Positions 48,790 through 60,597 of a stretch of DNA of 64,000 nt are shown piece after piece. The stretch spans positions 445,001 through 509,000 of the forward strand of contig JAKOGI010000337.1 of the NCBI GenBank assembly GCA_029747015.1. The letters run 5' to 3'. The notes beneath the pieces were generated by a model. That model did not search any database and was not told the DNA's origin. It saw only the letters and a list, made by a program, of their open reading frames with translations. The stretch comes from Carnegiea gigantea. Lineage: Eukaryota; Streptophyta; Magnoliopsida; Caryophyllales; Cactaceae. The translations under genes were made by a program, and so were the position numbers. The stretch's first letter is position 1. Each line of letters opens with the position of its first letter.

Positions 48790-51405
48790 AGCGTTCAGTA
48801 CCCAAGGAGACATTGGCATCGTCGACTAGGACATTGCGGAGCTCGTGTTCTTGCTATTTTAAAATAAACCATCTTTTGAATGTTTCTTCTTTTTTTCATG
48901 ACAGTTGTACGACTTGTCGTTTAGCCAAGTCTCATAAACTTCCTTTTCAATTAGTTGAACATTGTATTGTTTCTCCTCTTGAGTTAATTCATTCAGATGC
49001 ATGGCAATCTCCTGTTTTATCTCATAAACGTTTTAAGCACTATGTCTCATTTATCGATGATTTCTCTCGTTTTACATGGATTCATCCCATGAAACAGAAA
49101 TCAAATGTCCATACTATATTTTGCACTCTTAAATCATTGGTTGAAAATCTCTTTAATTGAAAAATTAAGATGTTTCAAAGTGATGGAGGCAAAGAGTTTG
49201 GTCAAACTAGCATGCATGATTTCTTTCTTAAACACGGTATTTATTTCTGAAAATCTTGTCCCGACACACAACAACGAAATGGAGTTGCGAAACGGAAACA
49301 TCGTCATCTTCTCGAATGACTTGCTCTTTTCTTATTGATATTTCCCTTCTCGCCTCTTTTTGTTTAGATGCACTCTATGTTGCTGTTTTTGCCATTAATA
49401 GGCTTCCTACTTCAGTTCTTAATGGCAAATCTCCCTATGAGGTCAAGTGCCTGATTATGGTTTTTTAAAACCCTTTGGGGTTGCTTGCTTTTCCCACTTT
49501 GTTGCCAGTTCTGCAAATAAGTTATCTCCTAGGTTGGTTCAATGGGTGTTTTTGGGCTATACCCCTCATTACGAGGGTTATTTTTATTTGGATCCCATTA
49601 CTAATCGTGTTTATAAAAGTCGTCATGTTAGATTTCATGAAAATATTTTTGCCTTTTCTACTCTTGCTTCCAAACCTCCATCACTTTATAAAGCTCCTCC
49701 TTTTCTTCTTCAAGAAATTTTGAGTTTAACTCACCCTTCGGATGTTACTACTACCAACCCGTTACCCACCCCGATCCAAACCGTACATGCTTCACAGCCC
49801 CACTCGATGAGCCCAACTATAAGCCCAGCCTGCAGCTCACAAGTCTCCCCCTTCCCCCTCACCTGTTGCCTCCTCTGCGCCACGGCCTATTCCGCTGCCT
49901 CTCCAGTTCAGCCCAACCCAGCACCCATGATGCCTTCTACCTCAACCGTGACGCCCAATCCTTTTCCATTGGGTCACCCATTAGCTCGTCATTAACCTTA
50001 CGACCCATCCAGTTTCCTCCTCTCAACTCCCCACTAATTTTCATCGGATGCAAACACGTTCCCAATCCGGGATCTCTAAGCCCAAGCGCCTCCTCTCTCC
50101 ATCTACATCATTGCCTGAGCATGAACGTGCTTCCTTTACCCAAGCATCCAAATACTGTCATTGGAAATAGGTAATGGTGAGGAATACAATGCATTAATGG
50201 CGAATGGCACTTGGGATCTGGTTCCATCTCACCATTCACAACACTTGGTTGGGAGTAAATAGGTTTATAAAGTAAAATATCATTCTGATGGTACAGTGGA
50301 AAGGCATAAAGCACGTTTGGTAACCTAAGGGTTTCACCAGCAGGCCGAAATTGACTGTCATGAGACATTTTGTCATGTTGTCAAGTCTGCCGCTGTTTGC
50401 CTCATTCTCTCTTTAGTTGTTTCCTCCCATTGGTCTATCCGACAGTTGGATATTGAGAATGCATTCTTGCATGAACATCTAACTGAAGAAGTGTACATGA
50501 AACAACCGCTAGGTTTCACTCATCCCGATTTTCCTCATTATGCTTGCAAACTTAAGAAGGCTCTCGATGGTCTGAAAAAAGCTCCTCGAGCTCGATTTCA
50601 TCGCTTCTGTAGTTTTTTCTATCTCATGGTTTTACATGTAGCAACGCTGATCCTTCTACGTTTGTGCTTCGCACTGCTTCTCATATCTTGGTCTTGCTTC
50701 TACATGTGGATAATAGTATCTTGATAGGTGGTTCATTCTTCCTTAAAGCTCTTTCTCTTACAGTAGAAGTATGTTACTGATCTTCTCCATAAATTTCAGT
50801 TTCATACTCTCAAACTCGTTAGTACTCCTTCTGCTGGCGCACGATTTTACCCCTAGCTGACGGAGAACTACTTGTTGATCCCACTGAGTATCGCAGTATG
50901 GTAGATGCTTTACAGTATTATGACTCGTAATGATATTGCCTATGCAATCCATTTAGTTTCGCAGTTTATGCATACTTCCCGCACTACTCACCTTCATGCT
51001 ATCAAGTGTGTTTTCAGGTATTTGGAGGGTACCCTAGATCATGGTATGTTCCTTCAATCATCTGTTTCCTCCTCCATCATCATTGCCTACCCTTATGTTG
51101 ACTAGACTAGTTGCAATGACTCCGGTCGTTCTACCACTGGATATTTAGTGTATTTTGGGTCCAACCTGATTGCCTGGCGATCCAAAAAGCAACTCATAGT
51201 CTCTAAGCCTTCCACTGTGGTTGAATATCGGGCACTTGGTTATACTGTTTCTGAAACTGTCTGGATTCGAAAGTTGCTGTATGACTTGTGGATTGTCCTT
51301 CACAATCCTGTTTGTCTTTAATATGTCTATCAACCCAATGCAGCATGCGCATAGCAAACACATTATTGTGGATTATCACTTTGTTCGTGAACGCACAGTT
51401 GCATT
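48790..51405 (+). mobile_element. Copia-type retrotransposon pol remnant
   Basis: Collinear pol pieces with frameshifts and stops: GAG-pre-integrase WHRRLGHCGARV and CTTCRLAKSHKLPF. Integrase: LELIHSDAWQSP, FKHYVSFIDDFSRFTW, MFQSDGGKEFGQ and GVACFSHFVAS / FLGYTPHYEGYFY. RT: LDIENAFLHEHLTEEVYMKQ and KLKKALDGLKKAPRA. RNase H end: FRYLEGTLDHGM, GRSTTGYLVYFGSNLIAWRS and HIIVDYHFVRERTVA. Gag, protease and both LTRs are absent. Its 3' end stops exactly where an NLR fragment begins (51406). Confidence 0.85.
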
Positions 51406-51755
51406 AAAGTTCGCAAATGCTTGCCTCCACAAGTGGCTTAAATTTTGGTGATTCCAACCCAAAGATCAGCAACATATGAAAAGTGTTGAGATTTTTTTGA
51501 AAATTTTGATGGAGTTTCAAGCCCATTTCTTAGTAAGAAATCTCCTGATAAAACTTGTGCCAGATCATGCATAAGATAATGCATTGTGACAAATGATTCA
51601 TCCTGTGGCTCAAGGAATGACCTGGATAGCAACCGACACAAATAATCATCCCCAACATCGTCTATTCATCTCTTATGGTTGTTCAGAAGCACAAAATTTC
51701 AGCCGTCCACAAAAGAACCAACTGTTTGCGCTCAATTTTGTAATCTTTAGAAAAT
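51406..51755 (-). pseudogene. NLR fragment: end of NB-ARC
   Basis: Parallels 43245-43600 of the NLR pseudogene, same strand. Reads SRSFLEPQDESFVTMHYLMH then DLAQVLSGDF. In-frame stops lie upstream. Nothing of the remaining gene is attached; the left side is Copia sequence. Confidence 0.75.
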
Positions 51756-51759
51756 ATGT

Positions 51760-53630
51760 TCCAGTAGAGCTTACGATTAGAGCTAAAAGGGTAATCCCAA
51801 AAAAGCAGGTTAAAATGATAACCTATCTAGCAGCATTTCTGGCTTCTTAGTTTGCTCAGCAGTGCGTGTCAATTCAACTGAGTTGGTTTTAGAATTTAGA
51901 TGCTGTTATTACACAAAGGAAGAGGAACCAACACCCAAGTTTTCATATATGCATCAGACAAGACTGGCATCCCCCTGCTTTTCGGAATTGACCTGAGTAT
52001 CAAACATTGATTCGCAAGTCACAACACAATTTAATGTTATACCAAAAAAAAAAAAAAAAAATTGCACTGTAAGTCCATAAAGACATGTTGTGGAGTAACT
52101 GGTGAGGCAGCCAAACTTTTATCAAACCACCGATATTTTCATAATAAACTGGATGATGTATAAGCATGCTTCAAGACAATGTCCAGACATTCCAGTGGCA
52201 TCAATCAGCAAGCAATCACTGGCTCACACAAGTATGCCTTGTTTTAGGAAACTTCATTTCTAGAATGTCCATGACATTACTATCAATCATGTATATAGTT
52301 GACCAAGTTTGCATGAAGGAAGGAAACATAAACTTAGATTATCATGCATTGCAAGAGGCACGAAAGGGTGCATTGCATGCGCTCTCTTTCTTAAAAAATT
52401 GTGTGTTGTAAAAATTACTTACAACAGCGGCACATCAAGAAACAATGCATTTACAACTTCTTTGCACTCAAGAGCAGGAATCTGATGGCCGATGCTGCGT
52501 ATTTGTAATGTATTACATGCTCGGAAAGAGTTTGCTGGCATTTTGGCAAATCCATGCTCCTGCAATTTGATTCCAACTTCAACTACAATTCTTAGACTTC
52601 ACGTAAGGGACTCGTCGAAAGTGTACCTGCACAAACACAAAAAACTGATCTTGCAGGCTAATTTCAGACAGTAATGGATGTGAGGCCTTGCTGAGGCTGA
52701 ATGCCAAATTATTTAACATCCAAAGTAACACCACCGGTACATCCTATAATATCTCAGAAATGAAGAGGAGGAAGAATACTTATTGCTCATGGAAGCTTCA
52801 AACAAGTTAAGTGTTATGAGAAGATTTCAAAGACAACAAGCAAGGAACTCATCCAAGTTAACAATGTTCAGAAACCAAACGAATGAAGAAAAGAGTGCTA
52901 ACCAGCAATTATTTCTTCGCAAATTTCCAAAATGAAAGAACTGATTGACAAGCTAACATGTAAACAGTGTAATTAGTCTTTGTAACCATCTGAGAATGAC
53001 ATTTATTTTAGGAAGAATGGTAACTGCAGTTAATTAGCTGGGGATGGAAGTGCCTTTGAAGAGGGTACACTTCTGCATATTTTTGAGTAAATAGCAGAAT
53101 CAAAGAAAGGCGTCAGATTTCATGAAAAACAAAAATGCACATATAAACAAAAGACAGGATGTCATCTCTTGGCTTGCCCATGCCATCAGATTCCAAAATA
53201 AATTTTCTTGGCTTCTAAAAATGTTTGTCCATTGACATTGTAATTACTAAACAAACTTGCTCAGGAAGCTCATCTTTTGAGCTTTTCTTTCCTGCAGAGC
53301 TGGCAAGTCTAAGGAAAATGCAGGTGGGCAACAACCAAGTCGTGTAGTTTTGAAAGGCGCATTGTGCAACATGCAAGTTGCTCCCATTCATATTGTGCAT
53401 TATGTAATTACCCATAAACATGAAATGTAGTTTCATGTGGAGTGCAAATGTGCAATTCATTCATTGCATTGAAAAATCAGTCCCCCTAGCTACAGATCAG
53501 ATCCTGAAGCAGTATAGATAATCCAAGAATGAATCTGATAAGGACCTTACTTAAAAGCTTAGATACAAAAGCATCAAACAAATTGCCCGTTAATTAAACA
53601 GCCTCAAGTTGATGATGGGACCATGAACTT
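51760..53630. other. Intergenic, no supported gene
   Basis: Moderate GC with short frames on both strands. The minus-strand stretch 52650-52430 reads LQEHGFAKMPANSFRAC then a region with PALECKEVVNALFLDV. It looks faintly exonic, but I recognise no family and it has no clear splice context. Confidence 0.4.
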
Positions 53631-53640
53631 CAAAGAGGAA

Positions 53641-54057
53641 CTTAGTAGCCAGGGAGCTTGTTAAGTAATGAAACTGCTGCACTGAACTTGACGAACATTG
53701 TCAAATCCAGTGACACGGATGAAGGCATTGGGGTAAGCCTTCTTGGCCTCCTCCAGCTCAGCAATGACTTGGGCGGCATCAGTGCCCCCGAACATGGCCG
53801 TTTCCACATGGTCCAGTAGCGTCCATCATAGTACCCTGGTGACCTGAGGTTGTCATGAATCCGTGCTTCAGGGGACAAACATGTATTGTTAGTATTCATG
53901 GTTAGAATTTATGCCCATTACATTATTGCTTGCTGATGAAAAGAGTGGTATTGAACTTACTTCGAGCTCGAATTCCAAGCAAGGAATTCATACCTTGTTC
54001 AAAAGATACTGATCCTCTGCCATTAATGACTCTGGGGAGAGGTCAGGGAGGTAAAGC
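53641..54057 (-). pseudogene. rbcS: rbcS pseudogene, exon 3, intron 2 and part of exon 2
   Basis: The exon 3 equivalent (53865-53641) has lost 7 nt where FVYRE should be encoded and 1 nt at the KLPMFG position, so the frame is broken twice. It retains intron 2 (53866-53961) and the downstream half of exon 2 (53962 to about 54057) closely resembling rbcS copy 1 (intron text ending GAACTTAC, ATGACTCTGGGGAGAGG). Exon 1, intron 1 and the promoter are absent. Retained intron shows a DNA-level duplication rather than retroposition. Confidence 0.85.
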
Positions 54058-54059
54058 AT

Positions 54060-55110
54060 TGTGCATGGAAGAGAAACTATAGGACTGTAATAGAGAAGAT
54101 TTGGTTCTAATAGTGGAATTCATGGTCCCTATATAACTTCACTGCCATATCATGTTGAAGCTGAGCGAAACCAAACAAGAAGTTGCCAAATCTGAATGAA
54201 GCAAAAACAAAGCTTCTAAGTGGCTTGGTAAACTTATTTGTTTGGGATCCTTTATGTTTTTTCCCGACTTCGTTTCATTTGATTGGACAGATGGAAGGGT
54301 GTTGTAGTAACTTACAGTTCAAATGCCCATTAATTGATGATGCTCCAAGCTAAACACCCAAATCTGTGAACGAACTCTACTACACTAAAGCTACTTTCAG
54401 ATAGAAATATTTGCAAAATTTGCAGGCCAATCCAACTTAAATTATCAGTGTGGTCAATTCTGAATACAGCAGGATTAGTTTGCAAAGAGTCTATCAATCC
54501 ACTTTACAGGGGGTTCTAACTGATACTCTGACCCAGTTGCATTAACATTTAACTTCGTTTATCTTCTTGCATGATATGGCATTTGTGCAAATACTCAGAA
54601 CAGGTGGGTAACGTGGATTCTCCCTGAATCTCTCTGCACCTATAGCTTATGTATGGTCCAATAATGAACATTCTGGTGTTCTGGCCTTCCAAGAAATTTC
54701 ATATTCAGGTGTACAATCATTTCGTGTCAAGTCGATCATAATCACATATGACATCCCGGCTCGCAGCAACACACGATCACATTTGAGATCCACAAAGCAA
54801 TTAAGTCAAATTTGAATAATCGACAAAATTTGTAAGTTCTTATTTTGATTCAGTCAACTGATACGCACCAAATTAAAGCGGATGAAAGAAAGCAGAATCA
54901 AGCACAAAGGAGACCATGTAGGCATGTGAAATCTCTGAACTGTTAGGAACAGGATATTATTCAAACATTGTACATGCTCAATATTAAAATCCATTGTAGC
55001 TCCCTGATACATATTCAACTGGACAAACACAAACTGCGAAACCAAATTCTCAACACGAAAAGTTAATAGCAATACCACTAATTACAGCTTTGATCACATA
55101 AACTCAGGAT
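54060..55110. other. Intergenic between rbcS pseudogene and rbcS copy 2
   Basis: No exon-like sequence; the right end holds the rbcS copy 2 3'UTR. Confidence 0.5.
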
Positions 55111-55115
55111 GAGAT

Positions 55116-56130
55116 TTAGTAGCCAGGGGGCTTGTAGGCAATGAAACTGATGCACTGCACCTGACGACGATTGTCGAATCCAAGGATACGAATGAAGGAT
55201 TCGGGGTAAGCCTTCTTGGCCTCCTGCAGCTCAGACAGGACTTGGGCGGGGTCAGTGCACCCGAACATGGGCAGCTTCCACATTGTCCAGTAGCGCCCAT
55301 CGTAGTACCCCGGTGACCTGTGGTTCTCACGGTACACGAATCCGTGCTGCAGGGGAGGAAAATGGACAGACAGTATTCATTGTTAGAATTAATCATATTC
55401 ATGCCTATGTAACATAAAGTTCTTGATGACGAGAAAATTGGAAGTTAAGGACGTACGGTAGGCTCGAATTCCAAGCAAGGAATCCATCCCTTGTTGAGAA
55501 GGTACTGAACCTCCTTCAACAATTGCTCGTCGGTGAGGGGTGGCAGGTAAGATAGGGTCTCGAACTTCTTCTTCCCAACTGGCGGCCACACCTACGTAAA
55601 ACATATGATGTATGCTATACTGTGTTATGGCTATTGATGATCAACTAAGAAACTTGACTTCTATGCTAAGCTATTTTGCATCATTTGATTCATTTCCCTC
55701 CTCCTTGATCGTGTCCCATTCCCTCAAGAATGGGTAGGATCTAGTATAAATTTTCACCATTTGAAACTAAAAAACAGGGGGAGCAAAGATTCAAAGCACA
55801 CAAATATAACTAGTAGTCATACTGATTAAGTCCAGCAGAACCCCTAAAAGAAAATATATCCGTATCAATATAGGAGATTAGGAGCTATTTTGAGCTAATA
55901 TCTATTCGCAATATACAATACTCTTAATTAGTATAAAGTAATTTAAAACGTACCTGCATGCATCGGATTTTTGTACCATTGCTAGTAGGAGAGGTAACGT
56001 TCTTGTTCTTCTTGGTAACGGGGAACAAGGAGGTGGATCTTGATCCGGTGAACGGAGCCACCATGGTGGCCTGAATCGAGGAGCGGCTCGCGGTGGCGAC
56101 CGGGGCGGAAGAGATCATGGAGGAAGCCAT
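55116..56130 (-). CDS. rbcS: Ribulose-bisphosphate carboxylase small subunit, copy 2, 180 aa
   Basis: Coding exons (minus): 56130-55954, 55591-55457, 55346-55116; introns 362 and 110 bp, GT-AG, phase 0. The transit peptide ([20 protein letters not shown]..., then [18 protein letters not shown]) ends KIRC|MQVWPP. The mature chain contains [37 protein letters not shown], the signature [19 protein letters not shown] and [16 protein letters not shown]. The canonical KEVQYLL is kept, unlike copy 1. Exon 3 is nearly identical to copy 1 at the protein level through the signature, while the transit peptide and exon 2 differ more. The promoter has strong light-response elements. Intact and probably the more highly expressed copy. 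Confidence 0.95.
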
Positions 56131-56194
56131 TTTTTAACTAGCCCCTCTTTGCTTTTGCTCTTTCTTTCTTTCTTAGGCCTTGCCTTTCCTCAAA

Positions 56195-56490
56195 CATCGT
56201 CCATGTATATGTAGATATATGTGTACAGTCCCGCATCAAGGATCACAGGAAATATTGGGCATTACATCTAGGGCAATCCTGACCTTATACTTCAGTAGCC
56301 ACACAACTTGGGATAGGATAATATCAAAAATAAAATTGACCAAGAATTTTGTTAAAATTTAAAATTTTCTTTAATTTTAACTGCCTTATCTTTAACGACA
56401 GTGGGTAATGCCACGTGGCGGGAATCCATGTATTATTTTATCCAACATCATAGATTGTGTGATGATGGGAATTTTGCTTATCCTTAGTTG
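56195..56490 (-). promoter_or_regulatory. rbcS: rbcS copy 2 promoter with I-boxes and G-box
   Basis: TATA-like CATATATC on the minus strand near 56222-56213. I-box GATAAGG (minus, 56390-56384). Palindromic G-box CACGTG at 56412-56417 within CCACGTGGC. A second I-box GATAAGC (minus, about 56482-56476). The I-box/G-box pairing is the classic light-responsive module of rbcS promoters; here the spacing between first I-box and G-box is about 21 bp. Confidence 0.75.
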
Positions 56491-56844
56491 CGAATTAGAG
56501 GACCATGTGGCAGTGGGACCATATGAAGACCATAATTTTCTTTTTCCAAAAAAAAAAGGGCCTGGATTAACTTTTGTTATTACTTAGATCTTGTTTTTTA
56601 ACTGCAAGGTTATATTATAAGTTGTAACTAAAAATTAAACAAATTATAAGAAATTATAGGAAATAGTTGCAAGAAATTTCATCAAGTTATAAAGATTTAT
56701 TTTTTAAAGAAAGGCATTAAAATTAAGTTGAACTGCACATAGTTCAAATTTATAGGTGTTAATCAGCTCAACTAACAAACTTTGTGAGAGTTCAAATATT
56801 TAGATTCGAATCTCCATCTATATCAACATTTCTGCCTCAAACAC

Positions 56845-56892
<48 letters not shown>

Positions 56893-57765
56893 ATTTGCAG
56901 TATCAGTTTTGAATTTACTAATTAAGTTAAGCTAGCTTTTACAAGAGAATAATTGGTAATTTTCTTCCATACCGTCCATGAAAGAAGGTTTCTCCTTGAT
57001 AGTTTAAAAATATTTTTAGAATTGTCAACCCTTGTTACATTTAAGAAAGTAAAAGGCAAACAATTCGTTTAAGAGCTCCTGAGAGGGGGAAAAAAAACCC
57101 AAGTATTATGAAAGTAAATTATATGACTATCCGGTTTAAAAATTAATCTCCCATTTCAAAATAATAGTCATACTTAAATAACGAGAAATTTTAAGAGAAC
57201 ATTATTTAGCATACTATTTTCTGGTGATTTGAGAAAAAAGAGGAATTGACATTATTAATTATCGTTAGAAGGAACTTCATTTTAAGGAATTCATTTTGAT
57301 CAAAAACAAATGAAGAAATGAATATCTTTTTAAGACACATAAAAGTAGCAATTTTGCACGGTTGCATCATAAATGGGTGTTAAGTGCTAACTAATGTACA
57401 GTTAGCACAATTTTTTGGAAAGTTTTTACCAAAAACTTAAATTTAAATTTTATCTATGTTAATCTTTATATCTTATATGCTATATAAAAAAAAAAAAATT
57501 GACCACGTAAACATTCACAGAATTATAAATACACTAGAAATAAAAAAAAAATTATGTGGTTCTGCCACGCTGAAAACAACCGTAAATTCAACCTGCACCG
57601 ATTAACAAAGACCATGCCTTATCCTGACAGTGTCGTGCCCTGAAGATCACGCAGAGAGAGCACCCTTGTCTATAAACCACAAAATTGGCAATGAGAAAAA
57701 ACGATAAATTCTTTTTACCAGCATTATAGCTAGCTAGCGCTTAGCGGCTTCCGTTCACCACATAC
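56491..57765. other. Intergenic, no supported gene
   Basis: AT-rich; includes (TA)n at 56849-56889. No exon-like sequence. Confidence 0.6.
56849..56889. repeat. (TA)n microsatellite
   Basis: About 20 TA units. Confidence 0.95.
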
Positions 57766-57770
57766 GGCGA

Positions 57771-58165
57771 AGAATCTTTTCGTCGGAAAATACAAATTAG
57801 TAAATGAGCAAAGTTAATTGTGGTTAATAGAAGTGGATTAAAGTTAATTTTTTTTAATTGAAATGGGTTTAAGCAGATTGAATTTTTTATATGATGGATT
57901 ACAAAGTTGGTTAAAGTAGTAGAAAGTATATTGAAACTGGTTAGAGTAGGTTGAAATGGATATTTTTTCAATGAAGTTAATGAAGTAGATTGAATTTTTT
58001 TATACGATGAGCAGAAGTTAGTTAAAATAGTGGAAAGTGGGTTGAAGTTGATTGAAGTAGGTTGAAATAGATTGATTTTTAATTAAAGTTGGTGAAATGG
58101 ATTGAAGTAAGTGGAAGTGGATTGAAGTTAGTAAATTAGAATTTACCAACAAAAAGAACAGAGAG
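57771..58165 (+). mobile_element. Tourist-like MITE, decamer-repeat family (copy 9)
   Basis: Left AGAATCTTTTCGTCGG; right, reverse complemented, CTCTGTTCTTTTTGTTGG then TAAATTC. The long interior of TTGAAGTTGA / TTGAAATGGA decamers is broken by TTTTTTTATA(C/T)GATG spacers that occur twice, suggesting an internal duplication. Confidence 0.65.
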
Positions 58166-58199
58166 TATTGATCTGTTAAACAAAAGGGGGGAAAAATTT

Positions 58200-59700
58200 C
58201 CACTCAATTTTCTTTTTTTTTTTAAAGGAAAAAGCGTAAACGTTTATATTTAAGTTTCAATGGACACAATCTTATTACTATAGGTTTTCAAAAAGATCAG
58301 AGTATGAGTACCAAACATATTAGGTAGTATTAATCTACATTCTGTATTGGTAGATCTATTTGAATTGGTCTTTTTATTTCTCTACCTTATATCGGTGGAT
58401 ATAGAAGTAACACTACCTATATTTAGATCTCATCAAGCCTCCACAGAGCCGAAATTCGCATTGAAAGTTGTTATTATTGTTGACGTTGTTATACTAGTTT
58501 AAATTTCTAATGCTTAATTTTTATAAATAATGGTCATGTTTGACAAAACTAACTTTTTCAGTAGGAGATAGCTATTATATTTTAGTTGTTAGCTGATAGT
58601 TTAAGTAGTTATTTGAAGAAAATGTATTCGATTAAATTAATGATTCGACCAAGTGATCAATACAAAAATGACATAAAGGGGCATAGATTTTTTTTTTCTT
58701 AGTTCATGTTTTTGGTTTGCTCATTCTTCTTCTTCTTATTATTATTATTATGCTGCAAAAGGGTTAAAGGATGTATGAGAATCAAAAGGAATGGCAAATT
58801 AATTGCGGTCAAGTGGACGCCGAATTGGATGAATGGTTTTTTGTATTTATATTTACTAGTATGGACCCGTGCTATGCACGGAGCATTTAAATTTAAGATA
58901 TATTTTTTAAAAAAATAAATTAAAAATTTAAAAACCAATGATAAAGACTCTTATATTGTATATGTGTAGAAATTAATATTGCGTACTAATCAATATTTAT
59001 CAAATTCGTCCTTATAGGAAGTCAGACACTTATTATGTTTTAATTTAAGTTTTTCAAAATTAAAGTTTTACTTAATATTGAAGAATATATTTCTTTGCAT
59101 TGAATCCGGATTATAAACATCAGATAGGAAATCAATATTTTTCAAATTTGTCTTTTTTTTTGTAAAAAACCAAATACATTAATTATTGAAAACTGATTAA
59201 ATGTAGAATATGCTTGCTTATTTCAATACCAAAACATGTAAAATATTGATGCTCATTTCAACAATAAAACATATAAAATATTGTTGCTTATTTCAACACC
59301 ATACACCATTAGTAATTATGATATGGAATAACACAATCTAAATTTCTACTATAAGTAAATTTCCATTACATAACTACTACAATGTTGAGAAAGAAAATTA
59401 AAATATACCACGTATCTCTTTCTCGATGCCTAATAAAATAAACTCGTGCTTTTGCATGGTGCCTAATAAAATAAACCTTTAAAAAATATTATTAAAAAAA
59501 TAAGTCGACCATCACTTGAATAGACTTAGAATTTTCATGCTTTTTTACCCATATAGTAATAGTCATGTACCATGCCATAAACATAATCGGAAATCAGAAT
59601 TAGAACTTTCGAACAAATGACTGAACGGCGAACAATAGAACAACAAACGACAATTAATAATTTAATATCTCCAATCAATTAAACCAAAAAAGATATTCAA
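58200..59700. other. Intergenic, AT-rich
   Basis: A fragment resembling the GGCCATGTTCGG MITE family (GGTCATGTTTGACAAAACTA, AGCTGATAGTTTAAGTAG) lies at 58530-58640. No downstream exon for the coding exon at 59718 could be found here. Confidence 0.5.
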
Positions 59701-59717
59701 GTAGTTAGAGAGAGAAA

Positions 59718-60000
59718 TTACTTTTTAAGTGCATATTTCAGTTCAGAAGTAGCATCCTTGGCCTCCTGGAGACTCGGCACCGGTCCAAACACCACCCTCG
59801 GATTTCTCACGTCGATCCGGTCAACGATAAAACTGTCATCCACGTAACCGGCGAAATCCCAGTCGTCGACGTCCCAAGCCGCCGTCTGAATCGCCGGTTC
59901 CATCGTCAAACCACCAGCCTGCTCCAAGGAAGACGATACCACGCAGACCGAAGCCGGTCGGACCGCCTTCGACACCAAACTCGCCAGAAAATCAGGGGAT
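59718..60000 (-). pseudogene. Orphan coding exon of a conserved plant protein, no clear start
   Basis: A GC-rich minus-strand frame with strong protein character: DFLASLVSKAVRPASVCVV, WDVDDWDFAGYVDD, DVRNPRVVFGPVPSLQEAKD, ending TSELKYALKK. A donor-like AAAAA|GTAATT at its end would suit a first exon. Upstream the frame meets TAA after about six codons (LSSPD), with no ATG before DFLA; the first ATG in frame is at 59903 (TMEPAIQ). I believe this sequence type is conserved in plants but cannot name it. No second exon is visible to the left. Lost-start pseudogene, captured fragment, or first exon of a gene with far exons are all open. Confidence 0.5.
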
Positions 60001-60162
60001 GAGAGTTAAATGGTAAAATTTAGATTAGAATTGTACCTAAAGAGGAAGAAAATGGTGACAATTCTCTCTATTTCTCATCTCCGTCTTCTCTCTCATCCAT
60101 CTGTCTCTCTCTTTTCTCAAAAAAAAAAAAAAAAAAAAACCTTCTAATCTACATACATATAT

Positions 60163-60232
60163 GCACACACACACACATATATATACACACACACATATAT
60201 ATATATATACATATATGTATATATACATATAC

Positions 60233-60290
<58 letters not shown>
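60163..60290. repeat. Compound (CA)n(TA)n(TG)n tract
   Basis: CA runs, a TA-rich centre with TACATATA/TATGTATA arms, then (TG)n; near mirror-complementary. Preceded by A21 (60119-60139) and followed by C10-A6 (60302-60317). Confidence 0.95.
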
Positions 60291-60295
<5 letters not shown>

Positions 60296-60597
60296 CTGTA
60301 GTCCCCCCCCCCAAAAAACGAAATGTAGAATAAAATTTTGTGATCATATGATATACTTCACATACCGTATGTAAATACAAATTAATAATTCAAGTTATGA
60401 CATACTAAGATTGCTAATTAATTTTGATCCGCTCCCCAAAAAAATGATAATGAAATATGAGTTTTTATTTTCCACTGAAAACCGTCCTCCATATCCATAT
60501 CTTCTCGATCCTCTCTTCGCGAAAATGTAATTTTACGTGGTTATTGACGATAGAGAGGGTGAAGTGGAAAAGTAGGGAAATGAGGGGATATCAATTA

